The position numbers and the translations under genes are program-made. Positions 16,164-23,524 of a stretch of DNA of 51,745 nt are shown piece by piece (the first letter of the stretch is position 1; each line of letters starts with the position of its first letter). The stretch covers positions 1-51,745 of the IMG/VR virus record IMGVR_UViG_3300030109_003169. The stretch is one strand, 5' to 3'. The notes beneath the pieces are model-generated. The model made no database searches. It was not told where the DNA came from and saw only the letters and a list, made by a program, of their open reading frames with translations. This DNA is from a virus.

Positions 16164-16403
16164 TTAATCTTTTAATAACATTTTTTCTGTTTTTACTTTC
16201 CCATCTTTTGCAAAGTATTCTTGTAGATTTTGTAAGTTTTCTATAGCTTCAGACAATTTACCTGTCCAATCGTGTATTTCCTTAGATATATCAGAATGTT
16301 CTCCAATACCTACTGAATCATTAAAGTATAATTCTAGCGTAGCCAATGATTGAGACTTTTGAGATTGCCAATAATCTAACTCTGCTTTTAACCACTTATT
16401 CAT
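16164..16403 (-). CDS. Small uncharacterised helical protein
   Basis: This 79-aa protein is rich in Leu, Glu, Gln and Lys and probably all helical (LSEAIENLQNLQEYFAKDG), perhaps a coiled coil. No family is recognised. It is separated by 2 nt from the 36-aa gene upstream and by 9 nt from the GT4 gene downstream, so it belongs to the same transcript. Its position and helical character give no functional clue. Confidence 0.5.
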   Translation of the reverse strand: MNKWLKAELDYWQSQKSQSLATLELYFNDSVGIGEHSDISKEIHDWTGKLSEAIENLQNLQEYFAKDGKVKTEKMLLKD

Positions 16404-16405
16404 AC

Positions 16406-16516
16406 TTACTTACTCTTTTGTTTTTTTATTGCATTTTCTATATTTTGCAATCTTTCATTCATTGAACTTAAAAGATTGACTATTTGATTCAATGCTTTTT
16501 CTAATTTTTCATTCAT
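16406..16516 (-). CDS. 36-aa predicted coiled-coil microprotein
   Basis: The short reading frame encodes MNEKLEKALNQIVNLLSSMN and then a Lys-rich helix, with Leu/Ile at heptad spacing. Its ATG overlaps the stop of the upstream 62-aa gene as ATGA, and its stop lies 2 nt before the next ATG, so it fills a gap exactly as a translated gene would. The function is unknown; it may oligomerise or cap a partner such as the adjacent 79-aa helical protein. Confidence 0.5.
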   Translation of the reverse strand: MNEKLEKALNQIVNLLSSMNERLQNIENAIKKQKSK

Positions 16517-16701
16517 AATGCACTCCCACTTGGTTTAAGGTTTTTCCATTCGTTAATCGATGTTCTAAACTCTTTGTCGTGAACATACATATCCATAGAA
16601 CGATTAACTAATTTTTGTAAGGTAAAGCTATCATCTAAATTACTTATCTTAAATTTTTTATAAAGATTGTCCAATAACTTTACGGATGTCAATTTCAACA
16701 T
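16513..16701 (-). CDS. Small uncharacterised protein
   Basis: The 62-aa product (MLKLTSVKLLDNLYKKFKIS at the start) looks like a beta-strand plus two helices, a layout compatible with small ribbon-helix-helix-type DNA binders, but I cannot confirm it. An excellent ribosome-binding site, GGAGG, lies 8 nt upstream of the ATG. It is the first gene after the repeat-containing gap at 16702-16740, so it leads the transcript that enters the glycan block and could be an early regulator. Confidence 0.5.
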   Translation of the reverse strand: MLKLTSVKLLDNLYKKFKISNLDDSFTLQKLVNRSMDMYVHDKEFRTSINEWKNLKPSGSAL

Positions 16702-16713
16702 AAAGTTTCCTCC

Positions 16714-16737
16714 GTATATATGTATATAAGTATATAA
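16714..16737. repeat. Three 8-bp tandem repeats upstream of the 62-aa gene
   Basis: On the plus strand GTATATAT, GTATATAA and GTATATAA lie head to tail, within the 39-nt gap 16702-16740. On the minus strand this reads TTATATAC twice and ATATATAC once, directly before GGAGG. Likely a promoter or repressor-binding region; no clear -35 is visible. Confidence 0.5.
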
Positions 16738-16740
16738 GAA

Positions 16741-17142
16741 CTAACTTATTATTACATATTTTTTTTGTTTTTCTTTAGCTTCATTTAGAGCACTTTCTGT
16801 ACCTTTAGACATAGTATTTTTAGGTAAAAATGCCACCATAACATCACAATGTTCAGCTATCTGTGCGTTCCTTTTGTGATAATTACTCTTATAAAAAGCC
16901 TTGCCATATCTGTATTTTGGTAAAACACAATGTATATTATGACTGTAATGTGCTGGCGGAAACTCTGAATAATCTACATCAAATTCAAGAGCATACTTTT
17001 TAGCATACCCATCAGCACCCTCTTTTTGTCCACCACTTACTATTTCTAATTTTTCACCATATTTTTGTTTCAACTTAAATACAAATTCTTGAATCTTTCT
17101 TTTATTTGTATATTGCCTACTTCCTACTATCGCTACTTTCAT
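16741..17142 (-). CDS. SLOG/DUF2493-like Rossmann protein
   Basis: Starting at ATG 17142, the 133-aa protein begins KVAIVGSRQYTNKRKIQEFV and has EIVSGGQKEGADGYAKKYA and MVAFLPKNTMSKGTESALNEA. These are the GSR, SGG-x-GAD and GT blocks of the YspA/DUF2493 branch of the SLOG superfamily, nucleotide- or nucleoside-derivative-binding proteins often linked to phage or defence functions. I chose 17142 because AGAGGA lies 6 nt upstream; an ATG 6 nt earlier and a longer frame to 17211 also exist but bury the start in the previous gene. The ligand is unknown. Confidence 0.75.
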   Translation of the reverse strand: MKVAIVGSRQYTNKRKIQEFVFKLKQKYGEKLEIVSGGQKEGADGYAKKYALEFDVDYSEFPPAHYSHNIHCVLPKYRYGKAFYKSNYHKRNAQIAEHCDVMVAFLPKNTMSKGTESALNEAKEKQKKYVIIS

Positions 17143-17545
17143 AGTCATTCCTCTTTTGTCTTTTGGGTGGTTTATCGGATGAACAAAATTTAGCACATTT
17201 ATGAAACTCATCCAAACCTTTTAAAATACTTTCCGGTTTACTATAAGTATATTGAAACCTAACTTGATTACCATCTAATCCATATTTATCTGTTATATCG
17301 TACCAAATAAAGTCATTAGGTTTTAGTGTGTCTCCTACAACTATATTAGTTTTAAAATGTAAATTAGATTCATACTTCAGCATAAAATCTTTTAAATCTT
17401 TAGGTTTCAAAGAACCCTCTTTATACCATAATATCAAATAAAATTTAACATTATCTTTATGTGCTTTCTCTAATTTATTTATCACCTCTTCTTCAAAAGG
17501 TTTGTATAAAAAATGAGCTAGATTCATCCGTAGATTTACTTTCAT
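17117..17545 (-). CDS. Uncharacterised protein
   Basis: The 142-aa protein has no family I recognise. It shows a mixed alpha/beta pattern (KFYLILWYKEGSLKPKDLKD, FKTNIVVGDTLKPNDFIWYD) and a basic C-terminal tail (KPPKRQKRN). Its ATG overlaps the stop of the PD-(D/E)XK nuclease gene by 1 nt (TGATG), so it is probably translated by coupling. It overlaps the SLOG gene by 26 nt. Position between a nuclease and a nucleotide-binding protein suggests nucleic-acid metabolism, but this is only context. Confidence 0.45.
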   Translation of the reverse strand: MKVNLRMNLAHFLYKPFEEEVINKLEKAHKDNVKFYLILWYKEGSLKPKDLKDFMLKYESNLHFKTNIVVGDTLKPNDFIWYDITDKYGLDGNQVRFQYTYSKPESILKGLDEFHKCAKFCSSDKPPKRQKRNDYESSDSRK

Positions 17546-18411
17546 CACTTAACTCCTGCGTCACAATATTCTGTTTGATTAAAATCGCAAAATCTGCAAT
17601 TTTTCTTAGATGCCACTTTACTATAAATATGCTCGGTGTTGTATTCTCCATCAGGTTTAAAACATTCTTCCATAAATTCACTCAATCTTTTTGTGACTTG
17701 GTTAATAGATGGTGTTCCATTTGCAGGTGCAAACTTCTGAACTCTCTTTTGTGGAAAGTCTAAGTTCTCATATAATTTTCTTTTTACAATAAAGTATTCA
17801 ACTTCTATCCTATCCATTGGATGATTAAATTGTTTTGAATAGAATTGTTTATATAATAATAATTGGTCTGTTTTGATTTTATCAGCCTTCATATATTTGT
17901 TCCAACCCATAGTGGAAGTCTTTATATCATATATCTTAATTACATCTCTAACTGTATCTCTAATTACTACATCGATATAACCAATAAACTTAACACCATT
18001 TGGCAAATCATATTCCAAAGGAACTTCTATACCAACTAACTCATAACCTTTCTTACTAAAGTATTGAGCTCTTTTCTTTTTTATGAAATCTAATATCAGT
18101 AATCCGTGTTTGTAAAACTCTACCATATCAGCTTGAGTACAGAACTCAACACCACCATTCTTTGTTAGGGCATCTTCGTAATTTCTCTTCATTCTAATTC
18201 TTAACATTTCAGGTAATGGTAGAGCTTCAGCTGCTTTGGCAGTATCTTCATACATAACAGTTAGAAATGTCTGTATAACTTCGTGCATCGATGTACCAAA
18301 AAGAGTATGTATACTTTCTGTATACTCTCTCTTACCATCTACATACGCAGTTTTCCATCTATGTGGACATTGAGCCCACATTGAATATTGACTATAACTT
18401 ATCTTATTCAC
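17545..18411 (-). CDS. PD-(D/E)XK nuclease with Fe-S cluster cysteines, Cas4/RecB-like
   Basis: This 288-aa protein starts at GTG and opens with SYSQYSMWAQCPHRWK, the Q/C region of RecB/Cas4-type exonucleases. GTSMHEV supplies the first His; GYIDVVIRD and IKIYDIKTSTMGWNK give the D and D-x-K active-site residues. The C-terminus has CRFCDFNQTEYC, which with Cys15 makes the four cysteines that hold a 4Fe-4S cluster. The likely role is processing of DNA ends during recombination or replication. GTG overlaps the stop of the 45-aa gene by 1 nt; the next in-frame Met would cut off part of the first motif. Confidence 0.8.
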   Translation of the reverse strand: MNKISYSQYSMWAQCPHRWKTAYVDGKREYTESIHTLFGTSMHEVIQTFLTVMYEDTAKAAEALPLPEMLRIRMKRNYEDALTKNGGVEFCTQADMVEFYKHGLLILDFIKKKRAQYFSKKGYELVGIEVPLEYDLPNGVKFIGYIDVVIRDTVRDVIKIYDIKTSTMGWNKYMKADKIKTDQLLLYKQFYSKQFNHPMDRIEVEYFIVKRKLYENLDFPQKRVQKFAPANGTPSINQVTKRLSEFMEECFKPDGEYNTEHIYSKVASKKNCRFCDFNQTEYCDAGVK

Positions 18412-18548
18412 TAATCAGCCCATTCGCCATAATTAATTAAATGCCAGAATCTATGTAGTAACACCTGACATATTAAGAAAAACAAATTATCATTTTCGTA
18501 GTGACCTTCTTCCACTTCAAGTCTGTATTTAGGTTTATACTTTGCCAT
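18411..18548 (-). CDS. 45-aa uncharacterised protein
   Basis: A short frame encodes MAKYKPKYRLEVEEGHYEND followed by an aromatic, hydrophobic segment (LFFLICQVLLHRFWHLI) and a short acidic tail. It fills the gap between the nuclease and the DUF1599-like gene exactly, with 1-nt stop/start overlaps at both ends (TGATG upstream, TAGTG downstream), which supports real translation. The hydrophobic stretch could be a single helix at the membrane or a packing helix. The function is unknown. Confidence 0.55.
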   Translation of the reverse strand: MAKYKPKYRLEVEEGHYENDNLFFLICQVLLHRFWHLINYGEWAD

Positions 18549-18952
18549 CACTTACCCCACTTACCATTCTTTACGATTGTAGCCATAATACCATAGTTGG
18601 ATACATCAAGAAAAGCATCTTCCATCGGTTCATTTTCTACAGCATTTTCACGACCACTCATCAATAAATTCTTTAGTCTCTGTATCTTATCATTCATTCT
18701 GAACCATAGACCTGTAAGAGATAATTGTATCTCTTCGGGTGTTTGTAATTGTGTTCCAACTGAAATATTACCTGGACCGTAGTCGTGTTGTTTGTGTAAG
18801 AACAACTCATATTGTTCTCTTTGTAATTTACGAAACTCAGCCGTCATTTGTGGCCATTCTTTTTCCATCATTGTAACAATATCACCATTTGTTTTATTAC
18901 CATAATGATTTGTGTAAACTTCTTTTGTTTTAGATTCTTTTATATTACTCAT
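18548..18952 (-). CDS. DUF1599 (Nmad1-like, MazG-type helical fold) protein
   Basis: The 134-aa protein has LHKQHDYGPGNIS, then WFRMNDKIQRLKNLL, and MEDAFLDVSNYGIMATI, the helical pattern with E/D residues seen in DUF1599 proteins, a family connected to nucleotide modification and related to MazG-type all-alpha nucleotide pyrophosphatases. A nucleotide-pool or DNA-modification role fits its place next to a Mom-like gene. A GGGGTG ribosome-binding site and a good promoter lie just upstream. The family call is moderately secure; catalytic activity is not shown. Confidence 0.65.
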   Translation of the reverse strand: MSNIKESKTKEVYTNHYGNKTNGDIVTMMEKEWPQMTAEFRKLQREQYELFLHKQHDYGPGNISVGTQLQTPEEIQLSLTGLWFRMNDKIQRLKNLLMSGRENAVENEPMEDAFLDVSNYGIMATIVKNGKWGK

Positions 18953-18975
18953 TATAACACCCCAATTTACAGTTA

Positions 18976-19005
18976 AATATACACATTTTTATGTATACAA
19001 GTCAA
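18976..19005 (-). promoter_or_regulatory. Predicted promoter for the DUF1599-like gene
   Basis: On the minus strand TTGACT (19005-19000) is followed after 18 nt by TATATT (18981-18976), with the ATG 24 nt further on. The -35 lies inside the end of the Mom-like gene. The box sits in an 11-nt sequence (AAGCTTGACTT) repeated upstream of the DNA polymerase gene. Confidence 0.6.
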
Positions 19006-19621
19006 GCTTTTTTATTTGTCTTTTAATTTTTTTATTAAGATAGTATACATAAATATGCTTTGGTTTTGTGTTCTTCCAAAATATATTTTCATCACCAGCT
19101 TCGTATCTTCGTTTTAATTCTCTTCCATACGGCCTGTCTAATTGATTCAAAGACCTACTATGCATTTCTTTACCATCTACCATTAGTATCCTACCTCTCG
19201 ATGTCTCACCTAAATAATCAAAGTTAGTAGCTTTGTAAATCACACCCGTATGTCCGTGATGTTGGTCAGCAAACGAAACTATAACTTCCATATCTGTATC
19301 TCTTTTTAGTAATTTAAATGTCTGTCCTATAAAAAAACTTTCTGTGTTTTTAGGTGTGGCATCAATACAAACTAATCTTCTAAGTTCTAAACACTTAGTG
19401 GGATTAATTGGATTGTATTTAGCTGCTGTAGCTGGCATTGATGGATGAGCATACATCATAGCCCCAATCATTTTAGGTATTCCGAAATTTCCCTCTGTAA
19501 ATAATCCATAATGATATAAAGATTGGACACCATTTACATTGTGTGAATAGTGATGTTTCTCTATAAACTTTACTACTGATTTTCTAGGTACTTCTTCAAC
19601 TGTGAAGTTCTTTACGCTCAT
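18989..19621 (-). CDS. Mom-like GNAT-family protein (first copy)
   Basis: This 210-aa protein has HHYSHNVNGVQSLYHYGLF, ELRRLVCIDATPKNTESFF and SFADQHHGHTGVIYKATNF, which follow the conserved blocks of phage Mu Mom and related phage GNAT-fold proteins. Mom modifies adenines in DNA to protect it from restriction enzymes. The same family in other phages is often unassigned, so DNA modification here is by analogy. A second member lies at 22004-22768. It sits 2 nt after the clamp-loader small-subunit gene, within the replication transcript, a suitable place for a DNA-modifying enzyme. Confidence 0.72.
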   Translation of the reverse strand: MSVKNFTVEEVPRKSVVKFIEKHHYSHNVNGVQSLYHYGLFTEGNFGIPKMIGAMMYAHPSMPATAAKYNPINPTKCLELRRLVCIDATPKNTESFFIGQTFKLLKRDTDMEVIVSFADQHHGHTGVIYKATNFDYLGETSRGRILMVDGKEMHSRSLNQLDRPYGRELKRRYEAGDENIFWKNTKPKHIYVYYLNKKIKRQIKKLDLYT

Positions 19622-19623
19622 TT

Positions 19624-20079
19624 CTATGATATTAAACCGAGCTTACGAATCTCCTTTTGTTCAACTCCATACTTTCCTAAAATATCTGCTAATTCCGATT
19701 GTCCGCCAGCTGATATTTCATACATCTCTACGGCGTCACTCGCTTCTCTAACACTACATTGTAAATGTTTAGAAACTATTTCTAATACCCATTTTGGATA
19801 TTTCATCTTCTTATCTCCTTTGATATATTTTAACCATTGTTTCTTCTTTGGTAAAAAATCTATATAAACTTTATATAGCTCTTTTGGTTTTAGTGGATAT
19901 TTCTGAACCTCATTCACAAGTTCTATCCACTCAGGCTTCATAGAAAGAAACCTATTAACCATAAAATTTGACCACGACTTTTTGTCATCATCAGAAATCT
20001 CATCCCAATAATCAGGATGTTGCTGACTCGTGACAGCATTAACGTGATCGAATAAACTTTTCTTTTTAACTTTCGCCAT
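19624..20079 (-). CDS. 62: Clamp loader small subunit, T4 gp62-like
   Basis: The 151-aa protein has SLFDHVNAVTSQQHPDYW, then WSNFMVNRFLSMKPEWIELV and YKVYIDFLPKKKQWLKYIKG. This FMVNRxLS...KKxxxxKWxK arrangement is the pattern of gp62-type clamp-loader small subunits of T4-like phages. It would partner with the AAA+ gp44-like subunit at 21078 to load the sliding clamp. The start is ATG 20079; the TTG codon before it is less likely. Two other genes, a zinc protein and a sugar kinase, are inserted between the two clamp-loader genes, an unusual arrangement. Confidence 0.8.
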   Translation of the reverse strand: MAKVKKKSLFDHVNAVTSQQHPDYWDEISDDDKKSWSNFMVNRFLSMKPEWIELVNEVQKYPLKPKELYKVYIDFLPKKKQWLKYIKGDKKMKYPKWVLEIVSKHLQCSVREASDAVEMYEISAGGQSELADILGKYGVEQKEIRKLGLIS

Positions 20080-20317
20080 CAAATTCCTTCATTAATGTGC
20101 TTGGAACTTTACCACAATTACCACAACTATAAACCTGTATTGGAATCATAGCTTCTTTACCTGTAGGTGATACGATTGGCGACAATCTCCTTAGAAATAC
20201 TGCTGGTATAAATACAGCATTACCACAATCCTCACACACAAATGGTTCTGTATCTCCCATAGTAACATTTACATTTGATGTTGGTTTGTTTATTGGTTTC
20301 ATTGGTTTCATACTCAT
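20066..20317 (-). CDS. Small zinc-ribbon protein
   Basis: The 83-aa protein has FVCEDCGNAVFIPAVFLRR and YSCGNCGKVP, two CxxC pairs about 35 residues apart that should bind one zinc as a ribbon. A Met/Pro/Asn-rich N-terminal tail (MSMKPMKPINKPTSN) precedes it. Small zinc ribbons in phage replication operons can be transcription or replication accessory factors, but I cannot name one. It overlaps the gp62-like gene by 14 nt and the kinase gene by 4 nt. Confidence 0.6.
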   Translation of the reverse strand: MSMKPMKPINKPTSNVNVTMGDTEPFVCEDCGNAVFIPAVFLRRLSPIVSPTGKEAMIPIQVYSCGNCGKVPSTLMKEFDGES

Positions 20318-21081
20318 TTTATTTCCTCTTTAGTAATTGTTGAAACTCCACTTTTTTTAACTACTTCGGTAGCTGCTTTTAGAGCATACTTTATAGCCCT
20401 TTGTATTTTATTAGTCTCACCATACTTCACAACTAAAGCCGCCATAAAAGTATCTCCTGCGCCTGATACATCTCCTCCTGTAACTTTAGTTGTGTCGTAT
20501 ATTTTTCCATCATACTGGCATCCATCTTCTCCGAGAGTAACTATTAATTTATCATCATACCAATTAGTTATAGCATTCTCTTTAATAGCTTTGTATTCTA
20601 ATTCATTTATCTTTATATAAGAACACTCTGTCATATATTCATCGATTGGTTTCTTTGTATCTATAAATACATTAGTGTTGTTTTGGCAAAGGTAAGCTAT
20701 ATCTTCCTCATCTAAAAATCCTTTGTTATAATCAGCAACCACTAAAGCATCAAACTTCCAATCACCCACAGCATTATTTCTTATCTTATATAAATAATCC
20801 TTTTCAATCCTATCACATCTATCATTGTCATCGACTCTCATAACAAGTTGGTTGGAGCGTTTATCAACATATCTGGTTTTAACTATACCCACTTGATTAG
20901 TGACATATTTTACTTCAGCACCCAATGATTCTAAGTTAGCCACTACATTCAGAGCCATCCCATTATTACCCTTTTCCCAATCTCTATTGAACACTGGAAC
21001 AGGTCCTTCAGGACATATCCTATCTATATCACCATAAACAAATATATCTTGGCAACTATCTCCGATTACTAACACCCTCAT
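20314..21081 (-). CDS. PfkB-family sugar kinase, HldE kinase-domain-like, shortened
   Basis: The 255-aa protein begins VLVIGDSCQDIFVYGDIDRI and CPEGPVPVF, as in the kinase domain of HldE (heptose 7-phosphate kinase), and has GNNGMALNVVANLESLGA, VADYNKGFL and the anion-hole motif GGDVSGAGDTFMAAL with the catalytic Asp. KTRYVDKRSNQLVMRVDDND also matches. About 40 residues are missing between the Ala/Asn-rich helix and KTR, which in HldE include part of the lid/substrate region, so the substrate may differ. It probably phosphorylates a sugar for the HldD/GT9 genes, yet it is located in the clamp-loader operon. Confidence 0.8.
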   Translation of the reverse strand: MRVLVIGDSCQDIFVYGDIDRICPEGPVPVFNRDWEKGNNGMALNVVANLESLGAEVKYVTNQVGIVKTRYVDKRSNQLVMRVDDNDRCDRIEKDYLYKIRNNAVGDWKFDALVVADYNKGFLDEEDIAYLCQNNTNVFIDTKKPIDEYMTECSYIKINELEYKAIKENAITNWYDDKLIVTLGEDGCQYDGKIYDTTKVTGGDVSGAGDTFMAALVVKYGETNKIQRAIKYALKAATEVVKKSGVSTITKEEIK

Positions 21082-22016
21082 TTTATAATTCCCAACAATT
21101 CTATCATCATAGCCATCACATTTATTTCTTTATCAACAACCTGCGCATCTGATAATTGATATTTAGCAATAGTCAATATACATTCTGCTACGTGTCCTTT
21201 ACCATAATCATCAACTTCATCATACAACAAACGGAACACATCAGCAAAGTCTGATATTTGATTATCACCTAACATCTTTCTTATAGTCACAAAAGCGTCT
21301 TTCTTACTTTGTGTTTTCAATACATTGACAACTTGAGTAGAAAATACATTTACATTCAAATCAACTGCAACTAAATTATCTTGGTCGATTGACAACTTAC
21401 CATCAACTACTTGCCTTTGAGCAAAGTTTATAACTCTACGAATATCAGGATAGCCACCATTAACCAATGTAGCTACATCATCAACTTCGAACCCAACACC
21501 CTCTCCTTTTAAGATTTCGTTTAGGTGAATAGCAACTTCTTTTCTTGATGGTGGTACTATCTGAAATGGTTGGCAACGACTCTGTATTGGATCGATAATC
21601 CTTTCTACATAGTTACAAGTCAATATGAAACGAGTATGTTTAGAAAAAGTCTCCATAAGGTTACGCAAAGCCGCTTGTGCGTTAGGTGTGATATAATCAC
21701 ACTCATCTAATATAACAACTTTCATATCTTTGAATCCAATAGTAGAAGCAAAACCACGAACCTTATTACGAACTACATCAACACTATTCTCATCTGAAGC
21801 GTTAATATATAAGTGGTCACAATCTATATTATTGACAAGCAATTTAGCAAGAGTGGTTTTACCTGTACCTGCCCTACCATATAATAAAAGGTGTGGCAAA
21901 TCCCCACTCTCTAAATAAACCTTAACCTTACTTTTTAGATGTTCATTTCCTATATAAGATTCAAGTGAATTAGGGCGATACTTTTCAACCCATAAGGTAT
22001 TATCTAATCTTTCCAT
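21078..22016 (-). CDS. 44: Clamp loader AAA+ subunit, T4 gp44-like
   Basis: The 312-aa AAA+ ATPase has Walker A GRAGTGKTT at residues 47-55, Walker B VVILDECDYI, sensor FILTCNY and the SRC motif (IQSRCQPF). It starts LWVEKYRPNSLESYIGNE, as in RFC/gp44 proteins. It forms the motor of the clamp loader with the gp62-like subunit and opens the gp45-like clamp encoded just upstream. The length is normal for gp44. Its start overlaps the end of the second Mom-like gene by 13 nt. Confidence 0.93.
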   Translation of the reverse strand: MERLDNTLWVEKYRPNSLESYIGNEHLKSKVKVYLESGDLPHLLLYGRAGTGKTTLAKLLVNNIDCDHLYINASDENSVDVVRNKVRGFASTIGFKDMKVVILDECDYITPNAQAALRNLMETFSKHTRFILTCNYVERIIDPIQSRCQPFQIVPPSRKEVAIHLNEILKGEGVGFEVDDVATLVNGGYPDIRRVINFAQRQVVDGKLSIDQDNLVAVDLNVNVFSTQVVNVLKTQSKKDAFVTIRKMLGDNQISDFADVFRLLYDEVDDYGKGHVAECILTIAKYQLSDAQVVDKEINVMAMMIELLGIIK

Positions 22017-22768
22017 TTTTCGTTATTAACCTCTACTTTTGTTATTTCAATATCGTGTTTATAGTTTTTAGGATAGTCCATTTCAGGATGTTTCATAACA
22101 CTATGAAATTTTCTATTCTCTTTTTTATTACCAAGAAAGTAAATGTATCTATGTTTACTAGCTTCTTTCTTCAACCAAAAGTCGTGTCCAATAGCCTTAA
22201 CCATTTTCTTAGGATCTGATGAACCAAATTTAGAATAAACACTTCTACTATGTATCCATTCTCCATCTTCTTCTAATCTCAGAGAATAGGTTGGCGCCAT
22301 TTGAAAAGCACCACAACCTTGATATATCCAATTAGTTGCTTGGTAGATAGCACCATCGTGTGATTGTTCAGGGTCAGCATAAGATATTAGAACCTTTATA
22401 TTTTGAGCGTTCTCTTTCAACCATTTGAAAGTCAATCCCAATGCCAAAGACTCAATATTTTTGCCATATCCATCGTGGATGAAGAGTCTCGTAAGTTCTA
22501 ATATGTTTTTATTCTCTAATATTTCTTCAGAGAAGATAGAACCGAGAACTCTTCTTCCAACAGGAAAACCATAACATGCAACTCCCACAAGTTTCTCTTC
22601 AGCTTCTGCAAAGAATTTGTGTTCATTATCAGTTTGATAAAAGATTCCAAGAGGATAGCGACAAGATGACAACCTACCACTATAATGGTTTTTTTCTATT
22701 ATATCCTTAGCCAATGGTTTATAGATTGGTCTAACGGATACTCTAGACTTATCTACATATTCTTCCAT
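22004..22768 (-). CDS. Mom-like GNAT-family protein (second copy)
   Basis: This 254-aa protein shares the blocks of the first copy: NHYSGRLSSCRYPLGIF, ELTRLFIHDGYGKNIESLA and SYADPEQSHDGAIYQATNW. The two are diverged, so they are not a recent duplication, and this copy has a longer C-terminus (IYFLGNKKENRKFHS). It lies between the sliding clamp and clamp-loader genes, which in T4-like phages are normally adjacent. It may modify phage DNA as it is replicated, by analogy with Mu Mom; the substrate is not known. Confidence 0.72.
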   Translation of the reverse strand: MEEYVDKSRVSVRPIYKPLAKDIIEKNHYSGRLSSCRYPLGIFYQTDNEHKFFAEAEEKLVGVACYGFPVGRRVLGSIFSEEILENKNILELTRLFIHDGYGKNIESLALGLTFKWLKENAQNIKVLISYADPEQSHDGAIYQATNWIYQGCGAFQMAPTYSLRLEEDGEWIHSRSVYSKFGSSDPKKMVKAIGHDFWLKKEASKHRYIYFLGNKKENRKFHSVMKHPEMDYPKNYKHDIEITKVEVNNEKWKD

Positions 22769-23484
22769 TACACATCTTGTTCAGCAACTAAGTAATATGT
22801 GGCATTATACTCATCAACTTTAAAATTGATTCTAGCCAAACCGCCTGAACTTACTTCTAATGTAGCACCCTCACACTCTTTGTTTGCAACCAATACATCT
22901 CTGAATAGATTAGCATTGAAAGATACATTATCAATCTTATCATAAGATTCTGTTTCCACAGGAAGAGTAACACGATTAGTGTTAATCTCAGCATAACCAA
23001 TCACAACCTTTACCCCATCATCGTTAGTCAATACTGTAAAATTATCAGTATCAGCCAAAGCACTTTTACCAGCAATAAACTTCTGCATAAAAGACTTATC
23101 GACTTTTATCTTTACCTCAAAATCAGGTATAGATTTAAGATTAGGTGGCGAACTAATAACAGATAAATCTGAAAGCATATAATTAACATCAGATTTACTA
23201 TCTGATATTTTAAGAGATACTGCTTTATCTCCAGCTTTAGTAAGATTCATTGTGATATTCTCTGACAGAACTGAAAGTAGTTTAACAAGCTGCTCTGTAT
23301 TATATACACCTAAATCAGCCTCATCGAACTTCCAACCTGACATAGTTAGTTCTCCAAGTAAATTTTTATCACCAGTAATAAATCTAGTAGAAAGAGAATC
23401 TCCTTTACTATTAATTACAACCGATGAACAATTTCCGCCAAGATAGTACTTATCAATAAAGCGGCTTAATGAATGTTTGTTCAT
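22768..23484 (-). CDS. 45: DNA polymerase sliding clamp, T4 gp45-like
   Basis: The 238-aa protein shows the repeated beta-rich pattern of a PCNA/gp45 clamp (LGELTMSGWKFDEADLGVYN, VKLLSVLSENITMNL). It holds the family B polymerase on DNA. It sits between the polymerase gene and the clamp-loader genes, the expected T4-like order with one extra gene. I take ATG 23484, because AAGGAG lies 5 nt upstream, in preference to a GTG two codons earlier. A promoter and an 18-nt near-perfect palindrome precede it. Confidence 0.85.
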   Translation of the reverse strand: MNKHSLSRFIDKYYLGGNCSSVVINSKGDSLSTRFITGDKNLLGELTMSGWKFDEADLGVYNTEQLVKLLSVLSENITMNLTKAGDKAVSLKISDSKSDVNYMLSDLSVISSPPNLKSIPDFEVKIKVDKSFMQKFIAGKSALADTDNFTVLTNDDGVKVVIGYAEINTNRVTLPVETESYDKIDNVSFNANLFRDVLVANKECEGATLEVSSGGLARINFKVDEYNATYYLVAEQDV

Positions 23485-23506
23485 TTTCACTCCTTATGTA
23501 GTTTTT

Positions 23507-23524
23507 GATATATAAATATATATC
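23507..23524. repeat. AT-rich inverted repeat upstream of the clamp gene
   Basis: Arms GATATATA and TATATATC (8 bp each) flank AA. It overlaps the predicted -10 of the clamp promoter and lies 22 nt upstream of the start codon, so it could be an operator. Confidence 0.55.

Noticed and set aside
23511-23518. Exact T4 late-promoter box TATAAATA
   Set aside because: It is on the plus strand, pointing into the polymerase gene against all transcription, and is part of a palindrome.
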